Shown here one piece after another: positions 1 through 13,700 of a stretch of 64,000 bases of DNA. Below the pieces are notes generated by a model, which did not search any database, was not told the DNA's origin, and saw only the letters and a list, made by a program, of their open reading frames with translations. The stretch is from Spisula solida (taxonomy: Eukaryota; Mollusca; Bivalvia; Venerida; Mactridae). Both the position numbers and the translations under genes were made by a program. How positions within the stretch are numbered: the first letter of the stretch is position 1; every line of letters begins with the position of its first letter. Location: NCBI GenBank assembly GCA_947247005.1, contig OX365949.1:17425130-17489129 (forward strand), read 5' to 3'.

Positions 1-72
1 TCAGTTTGACGTCGGAGTAGCTAGGGTTATTCCCGGTTAAGTACGGTGTCGTTACAGTGTCATTACATTCAA

Positions 73-88
73 CCCCCCCCCCCCCCCC
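73..88. repeat. poly-C run (16 C)
   Basis: Uninterrupted run of 16 C bases just upstream of the decayed retrotransposon. Similar long homopolymers occur at 39029-39051 and 47677-47697. Length is likely to be polymorphic or misread. Confidence 0.9.
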
Positions 89-194
89 AAGAAATAACAA
101 CTGTTATCCCAACTTTATCTCTTAAAACACATTTTAGAGACGAAAATGATTCAAACATCATGATCTGGAAAATATCAAATTTGAATCTATCACT

Positions 195-1432
195 GTGTGC
201 AAAGGCCAAACTTATATTAAAGTATGTTGTATAAACCCAAGGTCAGTCAAAAACAAGAGTCTTGTCCTTTCAGATAATATATCATCTAACGATTATGATA
301 TTGTAGCTGTGACTGAAACATGGCTCGGGGACCTTCCGACAAATCATGCATTGCTGAGCTTGTTCGAAATGGCTACAAAATCAAACATGTTCCTCGCGGT
401 GGACGCGGTGGAGGAATAGCAATTGTGTACAAAACAACTCTTAACCTTCAGCTTCTTAATTCTACCAAAGATAAAGTTTTTACCACTTTTAACACATAGA
501 ATGCATTGCTACCATTACGAACGATTCTCTGCGTCTGGCTGTGGTGTATAGGCCACCCCCTAGTCGTAAAAAAGACATGTACTTTCCATGGAAATTAGTG
601 GCCATCATTTCTTGCCAAACTTGTAACAACTGAAAGTAACATAATCATTGTTGGGGATATAAACATCTACATTGACACCCTTTCGAACCCAGACCCTATC
701 AAGTTCACCAGTGGACACACATTGGATGTGGTTATCACCAGAGACACTGACACTACTGTCTCACAAGTTGGTTTAAAGTAACCTATTACGCAGATAAGGT
801 AGAGTCATGTGGTCGTGACCAGAAAGAGCTGTTCATGATAACTAAACATCTCATGGGCAATGCTAAGTAAGTGGTGTTATCATCTAACAAATCATCTAAG
901 GTGCTTGCACAGGACTTTAGTGACTTCTTGATTAACGAAATGAAGGAATACGAACTGAAATAGCATCCACTACTAAGTCAAACCAACATGGCGACACTGC
1001 TGAATTCGACATACCTTTTCAAGATGAGCAACTATCGGAGTTTTCTCCTACTTACGAAGATAAAATTCGGAAACTGATAAATAAACCACCTAGTAAATCA
1101 TGTGAGCTTGATCCAATCCCAACATGGTTGTTGAGGGATCGATTCAATGAACTTCTGCCAATATTAACGCGACTATTCAATGCATCACTTGAAAATGCTT
1201 AATATGTAGCCACGGCTTTTAAAAGCTCCAGAATAAGACTACTGTTAAAGAAGCCAGGCTTTGATCAAAATGTAATGAAAAATTAAAGACCGGTGTCAAA
1301 CTTACCTTTTATTTCCAAAGTTCTTGAGAAGGTAGTCGATGCTCAACTAGATGATCACTTAACACTGCATAATTTCCATGAAGAACGCCAGTCAGCATAC
1401 GAGGGGCATTCTGAAAGTTCTGATAACTGAGT
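195..1432 (+). mobile_element. Decayed non-LTR retrotransposon (endonuclease plus partial reverse transcriptase)
   Basis: Remains of a CR1/jockey-like LINE ORF2. Around 220-345 the translation reads INPRSVKNK followed by DIVAVTETWL, the first conserved blocks of the apurinic-type endonuclease, in which the Glu of VTETWL is the metal-binding residue. Around 1075-1200 it reads CELDPIPTWLLRD and LFNASLENA, typical of the region just before the reverse-transcriptase fingers, and about 1290-1400 reads RPVSNLPFISKVLEKVV and ERQSAYEGH. The frame shifts several times and holds stops (for example after VEE near 417 and after LENA near 1200), so it is a pseudogene. Homology stops near 1430, before the YADD catalytic block. 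The LINE fragment at 49339-50833 has that block, but I cannot tell whether both belong to one family. Confidence 0.8.
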
Positions 1433-2407
1433 GATACATTGGTTGGTCAGAATTTTTGAAAGTGAACAATTTCTGAACGATACAACCTTCCTCCACCGGA
1501 AACATATCATGATATTAATATCAGAAAATTTGAAATTCATCTATAATCCATTGTACATGTAGGTATATACTAGTAACCCAATGGATTATCGCCAAAATGT
1601 GTCATAGTGGTCGTTGGAACTGATAGCATTAGTGTTAATAATTTCTATAATTTAAATCCAATTCTTTTAGGAGTTACTCATATACTGTATTTTACAACTG
1701 AGGATCTAACGACAACTGTAAATTATTCTTCTGACAGTATAAATGACTTTAGATGTACATGGAAAAGACCATGTCCCAAAAGCTCTTGAAAATAGCCATT
1801 TTACCAGAAATACGCAATTTACGGGTCATTGCATTGTACTGCTGGACGTGTTAAATGGGAATATAAAAAGTTTGGCCGTTTTGTGTATACATATGCTTTT
1901 TTATTACCACTAAATACGAATTCTGAAATATTCATAATTTCGACTGTACAGCAGCTTACTAGTAAATGATATAACCACGTGGCCCAAAACACGTGTTTTA
2001 GATTTATGACGTCATATCATCGATACGGCATTTCGAACAACAAAAATAATTACATATTTCCATAATTTGAAGTTTGTGCAATTAATTAAACTATAAGAAC
2101 AAGGATTATTGATATATTTATTACATGTATAAGGGTATCCCGTTACCCCACCCACTTTCTAAAATCATGGGTAGAGCACAATATGTTTCTTCAAAAATCA
2201 AACTATATGAATAATCCATTTATAACGTCCCCCGAATGAAAATACACATTCAAATCTAGACAATATGACTTATTTAGAGTAGCTGATAGTCCATAAACGT
2301 ATCTTATGTCTAGAATTTTGCACTTTAAATTATAGATTATATAAATGATAATTATATTATATATCGAAAGGTTACGGCTCAGGGCCAGATTCTAGACTGG
2401 AATTTTT
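1433..2407. other. No gene seen
   Basis: AT-rich sequence with frequent stops in all frames. Nothing recognisable apart from the flanking elements. Confidence 0.6.
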
Positions 2408-3018
2408 ATATGAGCCAGTCTCCAGGAAAACCTGCTATAAAGACGTAATTACCATTAAGTAACAAGGTTTGTAAAAGCTCTAATATAAGAAAAAAATACA
2501 TATCCATTGATTCTATTTTATGTAGTTTCTCGTATAGTACTATACCATAGCTTTAAATTTTCCCATGAATTGTGTCGAAATCACATACTTCGTTGCTATG
2601 GTGAACAATTTCGGAAAAGTACTCCTAGTGAGAAAAACGAGGAGTTAGTTGTTTAAAACATTAGTAGCCTCTCTCTGAATGCGAACAATTTTGATTTTGA
2701 TAACTATTTTAAAAATAAAAGATACTGCTAAAATGTGATACCATTTTGAACAATTCATGTCAATAATTGATCAAATGGTGTAATTATGAAATACGTGTTA
2801 TAGTTACGTCAATTAACGTTTGGATGTCGTTTGCTACGTCACACAAAAGTGTCCGAAAGGGGACACTACAAAAACAGCTGTAACTTCCTTAAAAAGCATG
2901 ATATTAACAAAATTTCTTTTGTATTTTGCTTCATAAAGATTATTCTTTCACGCAATAGAAAATCTCAAAATAAATATTTATGTCAAAATAGCAGGTTTTC
3001 CTGGAGACTGGCTCATAT
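2408..3018. mobile_element. Element bounded by perfect 31-bp inverted repeats
   Basis: Bases 2408-2438 (starting ATATGAGCCAGTCTCCAGGA) are the exact reverse complement of 2988-3018, 611 bp apart outer end to outer end. The interior has no coding capacity. This is the structure of a non-autonomous DNA transposon (MITE). Tandem AT-rich bases at both outer ends prevent a confident target-site duplication call. Confidence 0.65.
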
Positions 3019-3463
3019 TATATTAGGTATCTATAATATGTATTTTTATTACAGTCCGGTTATTCAGGTATGTCATTTGTATACAAACATTGCAATATCA
3101 TATGGATAGTTTTTATTGTTTTAAAAACCTTAATTGAAAAAGCAGTGAAGACCAATACTTTATTCACTAAGCCACATGTTATAGAAAGAGAACGCAAACG
3201 CGAGGTTGTGTTGTTTTGTCGAGGGCGTAGCCCGAGACAAAATAATCAACCGAGCGTTAAGTATATCATTGGCCAGTGATTGGCTGTCACTTTGTAAACA
3301 TAAGGCGTGTCTAAATGTATTACAATGCTGACCGATTAACATGTCCAATAAAAATCAATACCACGGTGTTGTGATTTTAAAGTTGATGACTCTAATACAA
3401 CTCGACCAAGAAAATCGATAGAGGTCACGTTGACCGAAGTAAAGAACAATAAAGTTGTATGTA

Positions 3464-3495
3464 TACAGTGCAGGATAATATTATCCTGCACTGTA
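3464..3495. repeat. Perfect 32-bp palindrome
   Basis: TACAGTGCAGGATAAT is followed at once by its reverse complement, with no spacer. It can form a cruciform or, in RNA, a tight hairpin. No function is assigned. Confidence 0.85.
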
Positions 3496-3996
3496 GTAAT
3501 TGCACTCATTCCTTTGAGAATTAAGACACACCCCATCAATTATTATCGGATTTAGCCACACCGCCTCTGTAAACATCAATGTAAATTGCCGTAGCCATGA
3601 TATAAGCTAATAAAGATAATATGTATCTATAATTTGTTAATGAAATTGCAATGTACACAATGTTGTGTAAACAAGTGACTGACCTGAATAATCGATTTCT
3701 ACACACCAGTGAGGCAGGAAGCCAGATGGTGCATGCAAAATGTTTTAGTCGATGACAGAGATACGCCACCCGTGACTAGGTCGTTAAAGCAACTGACAAC
3801 TTCTCGACGATTTGGCCAATATTTCAACCTATATAATTCTTAAATTCATATAATAGACTAATTAAAGTTATCGTATTTGCAATTTAAACACATGTTAAAT
3901 AAAACGTATTGTTGTACATACAAACGTCCTTATAGTTCACAGTTCATTTTGTGTAATTCTGCCGTTCATGTATTTACATATTTGTTTTTTTTAGTA

Positions 3997-5123
3997 AAGG
4001 GAGGTAATAAAACCATAAAACACACTTTTCTAGTAGGGAGTCAAGGTTGAAAGATAGAACTTCATATACAGTGAAACCTATTTAGAGCAACAACCTTTGG
4101 GAGTTGTAGACGAAGGCCGTTGTTTAATTAATGAGACTGTTCTCTTCAGAGGTTTAATTTATAGTATATATCTGTTAAGGGAAACTTTGAAGATGTTGTT
4201 ATACAGAGGATGCTACTTTATAGAGGGCTTAATACCGGGCAGTTGTGCATAATCAACGTCATGATAGTAGAATCTGGATGTACAATACTTGCTAAACATG
4301 AACAGTCTAAATCGATCTCATTAAAAGTAGACCCTAACATTTGCTTAATTTCTTTACGCTGTATCAGCATGAAGTAGTGAAGAGTGTAATAAGGGTCGGA
4401 ATTTAATGAGATTGATTATAAATAGGTATATTCTATATGTCATTTGGGAAAGATTGATATTGATTGTGTAAGATGCATATGTCTACAGTATATATACGTA
4501 TATTATAATATTACTATAAAATAATGTCACCATTTCAGGTCCTAGTTGAGTTTTAGGCCGATTATGAAACAAGCTTTTTTTTCAAATTAGTATAATAATC
4601 ACCCTCGACACATCATTCCTGCTGGTATTAATCCCCACCAGGGTATGAGAGAAGACTCGGGGACCAGTTTCCAATTTATGCTGAGCGTCTAGCAAGGGAA
4701 TTACTGGTACCATTTTTACTGGTGATTTCGTCCGAGTGGTTGGTATGACGCGGTCTACAGGCTACTAATGTCGAACCCGAGACCTCCTACACTCGAAGCG
4801 GACGCTCAACAACTAGGCTATTGGGGAGGACTTCATGCCATATAGAAGCTTACAGTCTACCTTCGACTGTGCAATGTGTTCTTTTATAAAACGTTTACAT
4901 ATGTAGTCTAGGCTATTGTTGTTTTGGGTTGCAAGATTTAGAGTTTTTTTAAGAAACGGAAAAATAACGTTATCATATTATCACACAAATTTTGGAGCAA
5001 AATTCTCGATCGGGCAAGAAACTTTACATTGGGGAATCCCTGATTTGGCCCCTCGGGCAACATGTCCCTACTGATTAAGTGCGGAAAGGTACGATATTGA
5101 GAATGGCTTTTATTACCTCCCTT
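3997..5123. mobile_element. Element bounded by 16-bp perfect inverted repeats (AAGGGAGGTAATAAAA)
   Basis: The 16-mer at 3997-4012 is repeated as its exact reverse complement at 5108-5123, bounding 1127 bp without coding capacity. Inside, from about 4070, the text resembles the stretch at 59755-60080 (AGAGCAACAACCTTTGGGAG and a following AGAGGTT/TTGTTATA segment), so part of the interior belongs to a dispersed family. The motif TATTACCTCCC also appears at about 14571 and 15437. Confidence 0.5.
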
Positions 5124-7631
5124 CAAATTGTATTAAATAAAATGTTTAATTCTAGAAATAGTATCAGATACATAAATCATTGATATTACTTTACGTATAA
5201 ATTATATACCGAGACATATTTGTAAATTCTTTCTTAAAAATACAAATGTATATTGTAATCAATAACTAATTTACTCACAATTTAGAGTTTATATATTCAT
5301 TTATTTAAAACATTTTTCCTTATAAGTTGTAGAACTTTTTACGTTAATCGGACGACAACCTAAAGCCGATAGAAACGTTTTTGTATTGCATCGAATACGA
5401 GGTGTCGAATAAAAAATGGAAAGACATCGACAACCGTGCTGCCCGGTTTGTATGCATCTGATGTTTTTATCAAAATATTCTAGAGCTCTCTCTCTTTACC
5501 AATCAGTTTCTTAAAGTCAGTGTATTTAATGATTTGGGCATTGCACATTATTGCTCAACATATCTATTTTCTCAACTAATGTTCAGTTATACACCGTGGC
5601 TGATTCACCTAACCAGTTTGCCCGGGACTGCCGGCATCATAATACACTTATACACGTATCTTAAAGAAAACTGTATACATGTATATAAATTATGACGCGT
5701 ATGAAGCACACAAACCCACGTGCCCCCAGCTAATTCGGCATTATTTTTCTCTTTGACCTCATGATATTCAAACACGCAACTGTTTATTTACCGCCACGAC
5801 TTACACATTTAAGAAATTGGTTTCAGATAGAATATAACATATTCTTTAAAATATTATATGAACTGTTTTTGGTATATGTTGCTTCAATTTTCGCATCAAG
5901 TTTATATGCCTACAAATAGTCAGTCTTTCGGAAAGCGACATGGAGGCAAAGATGGCCCTTGTGCCAAATTAGTTTCGCTTTTTATGGTCGTACACTTATA
6001 ATGTGATGCGTGTAAAGAGTTTTAACTCTATCGAAAATAAAAAATAAAATTGTACCAAGGGAGACAACCTGTGCTGTACTTTTCATAACATAAAACTTGA
6101 GTTGTCGTTCGTTGAACCATTTACTCGTCTGTACATGTCCGTCAACGTTTTGATTGATTTAAAATTTCGAATCCATAGAACCATACATGTGTTAAGGTCG
6201 ATGTTTGACCATATAGAATTTATGTCTAAGTGAGAATAAAACTGGATATAAAAGCGTACAAGTATAAGGTTGGTTTTATATCTTCATAATACATGTTATA
6301 TAATAGTTGGGTTAAAGGCACACTTCTATGTGTATTTCATAACAGTTCGGATTATAGATGTTTATAGGTGTATTCCTTTCAAATGGTTTATCTATTCAGT
6401 CTAAACTATTGATTATATTAATATAGACATTTATAATTATGTTCTAGTTCGAACACTGATCTTTAGAATCGGTCGATATTACACGATGATGTTTTAACAA
6501 TTGCATGTACATGTTATTTTTACAGGTTAATATAATTATAATAACGTTATACTGTTGTGTATTGTTTATTCAGTGTATAAATGTTTCGTCAGTTAATGAC
6601 ACGGCCATGTAATTCCGCTTCGTTCTTTTCTTTAACGGTTTTACTGCATCCGGCTGTTCTGCTTTGCTCTGCTCTGCTCGGATCGGACATAGGGTTCAAA
6701 TGGTCAATCATTGGTATTACTTCAACGTAACTCACCAGAGAATGGTTGTGTGACAAAGTCCTATTTTCTATAATGAACGTGTGTATACTTTCACTTTCAA
6801 TATATCATCGATAAATCAGTTATGGTCTACGAGTAATATAAATACTATACATGTAGTTCGACGACGACAAATAGTCTGGTTCCCGATGACAAAATGATGT
6901 GTGGTAATTTTGCATTTGAATTTACCATTTTAAAATAAATATCAATAATGTAAAGAAAATGTAACCGTTCATTCAGAATGAGTGTCAAATAAATGTACAT
7001 TGATGTGTCAAAAGTTCATTTAAATGGTGAAATGAAACTCATGGGAGAAATTTCACTGTTATAAAATATATTTTGATGCAATTGAATTATATGTGTTATC
7101 CGCTATAACTATGGCAGTTGAGTTAATAATTCGGACACTACAATATACATGTATACACATTTTATATGCCTACAATTGGCCAGTCTTTCGGAAAGCGACA
7201 TGGATGCAAATATGTACATAGTATAACATGAAGAGTGTGTTATCTTGTGTGGAATATTCGTGTTAAAATATGTAAATATTTAAACATTGGGTCGAGACGA
7301 AATATATTTTAAATACATTCACCACCCAACGAAATGTGTTTGCACATGTCCTTTAGTTTTTATCTTTTTTATATATTTACACTAGATCTACAAGTTACTT
7401 AAATAATAATACATAAGTCTATAACGAATCATATAGAAGGTACAGTGGACTGGTCGAGAGGAAGCAACACGGTAAAACATGAAAACCCCAAGCGAGTTCA
7501 GCTGACTTACGAGTGTAAACTCGATTAACTAGAGTTGCAGCAAAATGAGTCGGGCTGAGAAAACTATTGTATGTATTAAATGTACTTGAATGTGTCTACA
7601 TATTGCTGTTCGTATATTTTATAAATTTCAG
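5124..7631. other. Intergenic, no gene seen
   Basis: AT-rich sequence upstream of adaptor gene 1. The only structure noticed is a direct repeat: 5901-5952 and 7161-7212 are nearly identical (shared core CAGTCTTTCGGAAAGCGACA) and lie exactly 1260 bp apart. Confidence 0.6.
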
Positions 7632-7636
7632 TCGGC

Positions 7637-7720
7637 ATGGTTGGACAAAAGATTATACGAGAGGGCATTCTTGACGTCAAATCACCTGCTTCCGGTTTTG
7701 CACGTGGCTGGAGACCTCCG
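7637..7720 (+). CDS. Adaptor gene 1, coding exon 1
   Basis: 28 codons from ATG (MVGQKIIREGILDVKSP...) to the donor CCG/GTAAGT, phase 0. It encodes the first PH strand. The ATG is chosen because it follows an acceptor and because exon 1 of the paralogue has the same position, phase and EG/SG-I-x-DVK pattern. Confidence 0.82.
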
Positions 7721-10700
7721 GTAAGTGAGCGTTCATTACTTGTTGTCAATGTTGCCATAGCTCTTGTATAATAGTCCAGATGCCAGCCAGTCATGTTTAT
7801 ATGATGAACCTAACTTTGGAGTATGCACAAACTCTTTTGGAACCAAAATGTTCATCAAATGAGTACTATGAATGCAAACATTTAGCATTACATTCATTCA
7901 TCATTTCCTCACTGGAACATAAAAGTGTGTATAAATTGGCAATTAATTGCGGCCACCTTGGCGGCCATCTTGGAAAATGCTCAAGGGCGACAAGGTTTCA
8001 TACAACCAGGGGACAGGGGACATCCTCCTGAAAATTTTGGTACCAAAACATTTTGTGCATACTCCCAAGTTAGGTTACCCCCTCTATAATCAGAAATCAC
8101 TGTTGATACCATAGTATGCAATGGTCTATCATTTGGATCAACGAAACTTACAAAGTATACATTATAAATCTAACCAACCGATGGATGCGTATAATACATT
8201 ATACTAGTTTAGTCTGTGGTACTAGAACAATGCATGTATTTTATGCGCGTGATTTAATAGAACCTATCCCGGAACAGCCTTATTATGCTGCGCAAGTGTG
8301 GATTCAAATGGGGCGGTGGATGGCGTACGCCTCCCTAAAATTGTCAGAGCTTACTAGGTAATTTGTCTTTTATTCTTTGCACCAAGCAAAGGGGGAAAAA
8401 CTTTGTTAATGACAAGTAAATGATTTTGGTAGAAAAATTGTTCAAACCCGACACCTTACCGTTCTTGAGACGGATGTTCTAACTACCTTTGTTTTAGATC
8501 ACTATTACCTTGTAACTGTTCCGTATGCAACCAAACGATTTTATCTGCTGATTTGTAAGCCAGCTGTAAATATATATTGCATGAAGAACTAAAAAGTTTC
8601 TCGGACATGATAATCCTAGTAGTGTGCATCATGTAAGTTCAGTATAAATGCAATTCCCTTGTATTTCAGCCATGGAAGACCCGACGTGTCAAACTTGTTG
8701 AAGGTGAAGATGGAGCAATAGAACTTCTCCTGTACGAGGTATCCACAGAAAACCTTGTTGATACATACGAGCTACATGACATCACTGACGTCACTATGGT
8801 GACGTCAAAGACGCACTTGCATTCTTTTTCGATTGTTTCCGGCACAGCCACAGTAGTTGTATTATCAGGTGATACCGAACTGGAAAGTAGGGATTGGATA
8901 TGGGGCCTTCGTAAAGTATTTTGGCCCCGTGCACTGGTAGAGACGGATTCACATGGTAAGGCTGGTTCTACCTGGTTTGAAGATCCACTTTTGTCAAAAG
9001 TACATTTTAAAGTACAACTTTAATATGCGTTTATTTTTAAACTTTTATCAGGCGATTAGATCTACCTGTTGATCTTAAACATGAGTATGTTCTTGTTTTT
9101 GCAACACCAGGGTAATAAATATAAGCAAGATATTTGCTGTTAAATTATGTTAATAGAACGTCGAGGCAAGTTCTGAAATTTCCCCACATGTGGTGGACAA
9201 TTCCATATAGTCACTATAACAAAAGCATAGTTTAGTGATCAGTAAAATGGACAAAAGTATCGATGGTAGACCCCTATAACATTTTTATTTAAGTTAAAAT
9301 GTGTCGGGTCGAAGTTTGATGAAAATATTTGATACTCAAGTCTAATCTGATTGAACTCATACCCCGGTATCCACAAACCCGCTTCTCATGCGGTCAGGAA
9401 GATCAAGTACTTTAGTCAGATTGTATTCAAGTTCTAGTGTATATCCGTGGTACTACAGGTTACTCGTAACTGTTAGAGGTTACATCCACAGGTACCTGTA
9501 TTATTATTGATAAAGATTAAAATGTATTATTCTTTACTCTTTATCAATGGTACAGTTACCTGTGGTTACATCAATTATGTTTTTCATTACAGACCAAGTG
9601 AGGGTGCATTTACTATCCAGTCCGGACATACAGAATGTTAGCTTGCGTGCTGGTATATATGATTTACGGGTCAAAGTGACTGCAATAACGATATCATTCA
9701 TATCCAAGTACGAATCCAGGGACCCCAGATCTACCCCTGTGGAACCGTTCAGTGAGAAGGACAGCCGGAAGTCAGCAAGTTTTCCATTAACAGCAATAGG
9801 GAGATTCAAACTTGAAACTCGAGATGGAAGAAAACGTTTGGTTATGGAAACATCGCAGTAAGTGCTTTGATTTAATTAAAGGTTCCGGGGGACAGGATTT
9901 CAGTCATTTAGAGACTTTACCAGACATCTTGCGATTAATATACTGACACTGACGTCAGTCCATGAACCATGCTCAGTCTACGATTTATGCCAAATGAGGG
10001 ACCCTGATATGCACCGTCTTTTGAGTTTAAATGGAACTCGCGACCTCCCGTCCCGTAATTTACACTCTTAACCACACTACATGTACGCCCGTGTAAAATG
10101 GTTTGAGAGATGCGTAAATGTGTAAACTACATGTAGGCCCCCTATGTCTATATGAAGTGTATATTTCATTCCATAATGCCTAATATATTTAAAACATTGT
10201 ATAGAATAAAAATGTATAAATAAATGTTTCGCTAAAATCTTCAACAGCATTGTAATGCTTCTTGTCAATGTTTTGGTATATATTTTACAAAACGTAAAGA
10301 CCACCTCAATAATAAGACCATGTCTAAAACTTGAGAACACAAATCTTGGGACAGTATTTACTGTTTTATTCCTTATTCAACCTTAATGTGAAAACCAACT
10401 CGGCCAGACGCCCGGTAAGAACGATAACTCTTGATTCCGATTTTATCACATCACACAACCACAATATGTCGCACTCAGAAACACCTGTGGACTATATTAA
10501 GTACGCCAATGGCTATATCTGTGACACGTTACACGTGGGAATGAGTTTATATTTCTCTGGTCTTAACGTCATGGTGACGACAATTATTATATATGTTTTA
10601 ACGGAAGTCGAGTGACATAAGGGGCCAGCAAATTTGCATAAGGAAACAACACCTACACTCTGTGCACTTTTATTACCTGCGAACATGCAAGCTACTATCC

Positions 10701-13700
10701 TTGGCACCATAGAATTCATATCTGAACGGACTGTATGATATATACACTGAGTAAATATATATTCTCCATATGTGTTACATGTTAAACCGGTAATTTTGGT
10801 CAGTCTGCCATGTTCTTCCTGTGTATATATACTTGTTCCCAGGTATCTCTGCTTCCATTCTGAAACTGTGTTCACATGTATGTGACTCTGATTTGAAAGT
10901 TTCTAAATGCAAGTTATTAAAGGATCATTTTCCGGGAAATAGCGCATTCGGCAATTTCTTCCTAGAATCCTTGGCTGAAAAATTAAAGTTTTTGTCACAG
11001 AATACCGAAACAACTTTAACGTGTTGACAAGCAAACTTGATGCACCAAACCTATTGTTCTGTGTGGCCATCGAAGACAGCTATATGCTATCATGTAACAA
11101 TATGGAGAAAATGTAACATGTGCGTTTCTTTATGTACTCAGTGTATGTATCGCTGGCTTATATTAGAAGGTCATAAGTACTGTTTAGGCCTACGACCTTA
11201 TCAGACTCATGCATATTTGAAATGTGCATCTCAACGCGATTCTTATAAGTCTATTTTCATGAAAATCAGAAGTAGTCCTATTGACCAAATTGAAGTTTAA
11301 AAAGCTTGTTTTTCCATAAGTAAAGAGTAGTTTTCAGACAGTTGGTTTTCTTGTTTTCTCAAAATATTGCTGTACTTTCGACCTTCTAATTCCAAGCCAG
11401 TGATATATCTATCTAGGATTTAACAACCCTCCTTCCTGTTAAAAGAAAACATTGGATGATGATGTAGCGATTCGTAATTGTCTAAACAGACTAAAGTATT
11501 ATATTAACTATAGTACACACGTAGTGCATGACTTTGAATGTAGTAGTTCAACTTGAAACCAGATAAATGAATAAAGCGAACTGTGGTGTACTCAAAAAAC
11601 AATTCATTTTGCTGTTATAAATTGGATAAGAAATGCATTATATAACACTTAAGATCGTGTGAACTTCACAATGATTAGTATAACATAACATCCGTACTTA
11701 TTCACAGTAAAACACACCTTAATACCATGTTGTATGTTAGTATGAGTCAGCACTCTCGTATTGTTAGTTAAATGTACTCAAAAACATTCAGTTGTCAAAC
11801 TACTGAACTTAATAAACTAACAGTATTCATGCAGTTTTACCTGAGTCGCGTAACCCCATAGATTTTGCTTAATTTTCTTTTATTCTCGGGGCGCTATTCT
11901 TTCCTTGAAATACGAATTAGCAAATGATATGCAACCTGTTTGTTAAAGGATATGTCTGTTAAAACAGATACCATGGGATATAACAGTGAATGAGATTTAA
12001 ATTCATTTAATACATTGACTATACGTTACAAAATGTACGTGACCGCTTAATTCAGGTGACCATTATAAGCAACCTGTTTTGAACAGCCATTTCAATAATA
12101 CATAACGTGTGTTTAAAAACAGATGCCCATGTTATTAACATAGGAATTGTTGATTCCGGTGACCACTACCAAAGGGTTGACCACAGGCCTTCGATGCGAT
12201 TTTATGGTCCGGAAAAAATATTACTCTTAGTTAACCTCGGTGTTTAAGACAAGATAGTGATGAGATCGGTGAATAAATGATGTATTTATGGGCACGATTG
12301 TATTCCCTACCCTCGGACAATTCTGGCTGGACTAATTCACCTTGAGGTTAACTAAGAATAATATTGTTTCCGAACCATAAAATCGCATCGAGTGCCTATG
12401 GGGTTGACTGCACATGTACCCCGGATATTAACGTTACTGACATGTACATATATAGTGTATGTGTACACGTGTGTATTACATGTTTCGATCATGTTACATG
12501 TTACATCTTAAATCAAGTAAATAAACAGTCAACAAACTGATGATAAATGTGTGGTAAGATAACCCATTAAACCATGTGATTGTTTAAAATCACTTTAAAA
12601 CAACAGGTTTACAACATGTATGGTTCATGCATTTAGTCACCACTCCTTGGTACTGTTTTATCAAAGCACTTGCTGAAATCGTAAACTGACGATCTAAACA
12701 AAGTCTTTATAATTTGTTTACAATTATGAAGTGTGATAAATGGAGTTGCAATACTTATAATGATTCAGTGAATGAATTCCTACACACCATATCCGTCACC
12801 AATTTGAAGTTGTAAAAGAATTATAAAGAATTTAAATTTGAGCGTAACTTTAAGATCTACGAAAGTGCTTTGATAAAACAGCCCCTTGTCTCAGGTTTTT
12901 TACCACACGTGTACATTGTATTTGTATAACATGTAAAACACAGGGTATATCCGTTCTAATTAACCTGTATAATACAGTCAGTCGAGGGGGATACAGTGTC
13001 ATTCAAAAAACATGTCACAATAACAAAGTTTGATATGTCTTTTAATTCTGAGGCAATTCAATTTGATACATCTAGTATTATTAAAACAAGCATCGTATAA
13101 TTGTGTATAATTATAACTTGATAATGTTTCAAATATTGCAACCAATAAATGGCCGGACCGATGTATAAGTTACAATCGTCACGGTGCTTATATTTCTGTG
13201 GTCAAGCACATGGGAATAAGGAAAAGGTAGTTTATAATGAACAAGTTTGCATAACGAGCTATTAGCGACCCCAAAATCGCAACAAATGTTTCATATATTT
13301 TTACTGCTAAATGAGTTGTTAAAGGAGGTTTTTTCACAATGTTATTAATTTTAATGTCGGTTGCATTAAATATCAAATGTCTGCTTCTTATGGGTTATTT
13401 ACTGCTTAATTAAACAGGTGGTTGCTTAATTCGAGAAACCTTTAACACTGTCTAAATCAGAGATTGCATTTCGGTGAGTTTGTTTGAGGCAGATTTGTTT
13501 TGAAAAATCCATAATTATTGCAATTGCTTTTTTCATTTCAGTGAGAGTGAGTTTGGTGTTTGTTCGTTTGTTTTTGAAGCTGAAGGTGAAAACGATAATA
13601 GTATCAAAGATGTGATGGAAATTGTTAAAAACACGTTATTTCGCGCTACTAATAACTTGCATGATTGTATAGCAGCGTCAAAGTGGACTTTTGACACGGA

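Noticed and set aside
9534..9809. Minus-strand frame over adaptor gene 1 exon 3
   Set aside because: Shadow of the PTB exon.
10331..11027. Three frames of 68-120 codons in the last intron of adaptor gene 1
   Set aside because: No homology, no splice sites in frame, and composition like the flanking intron.
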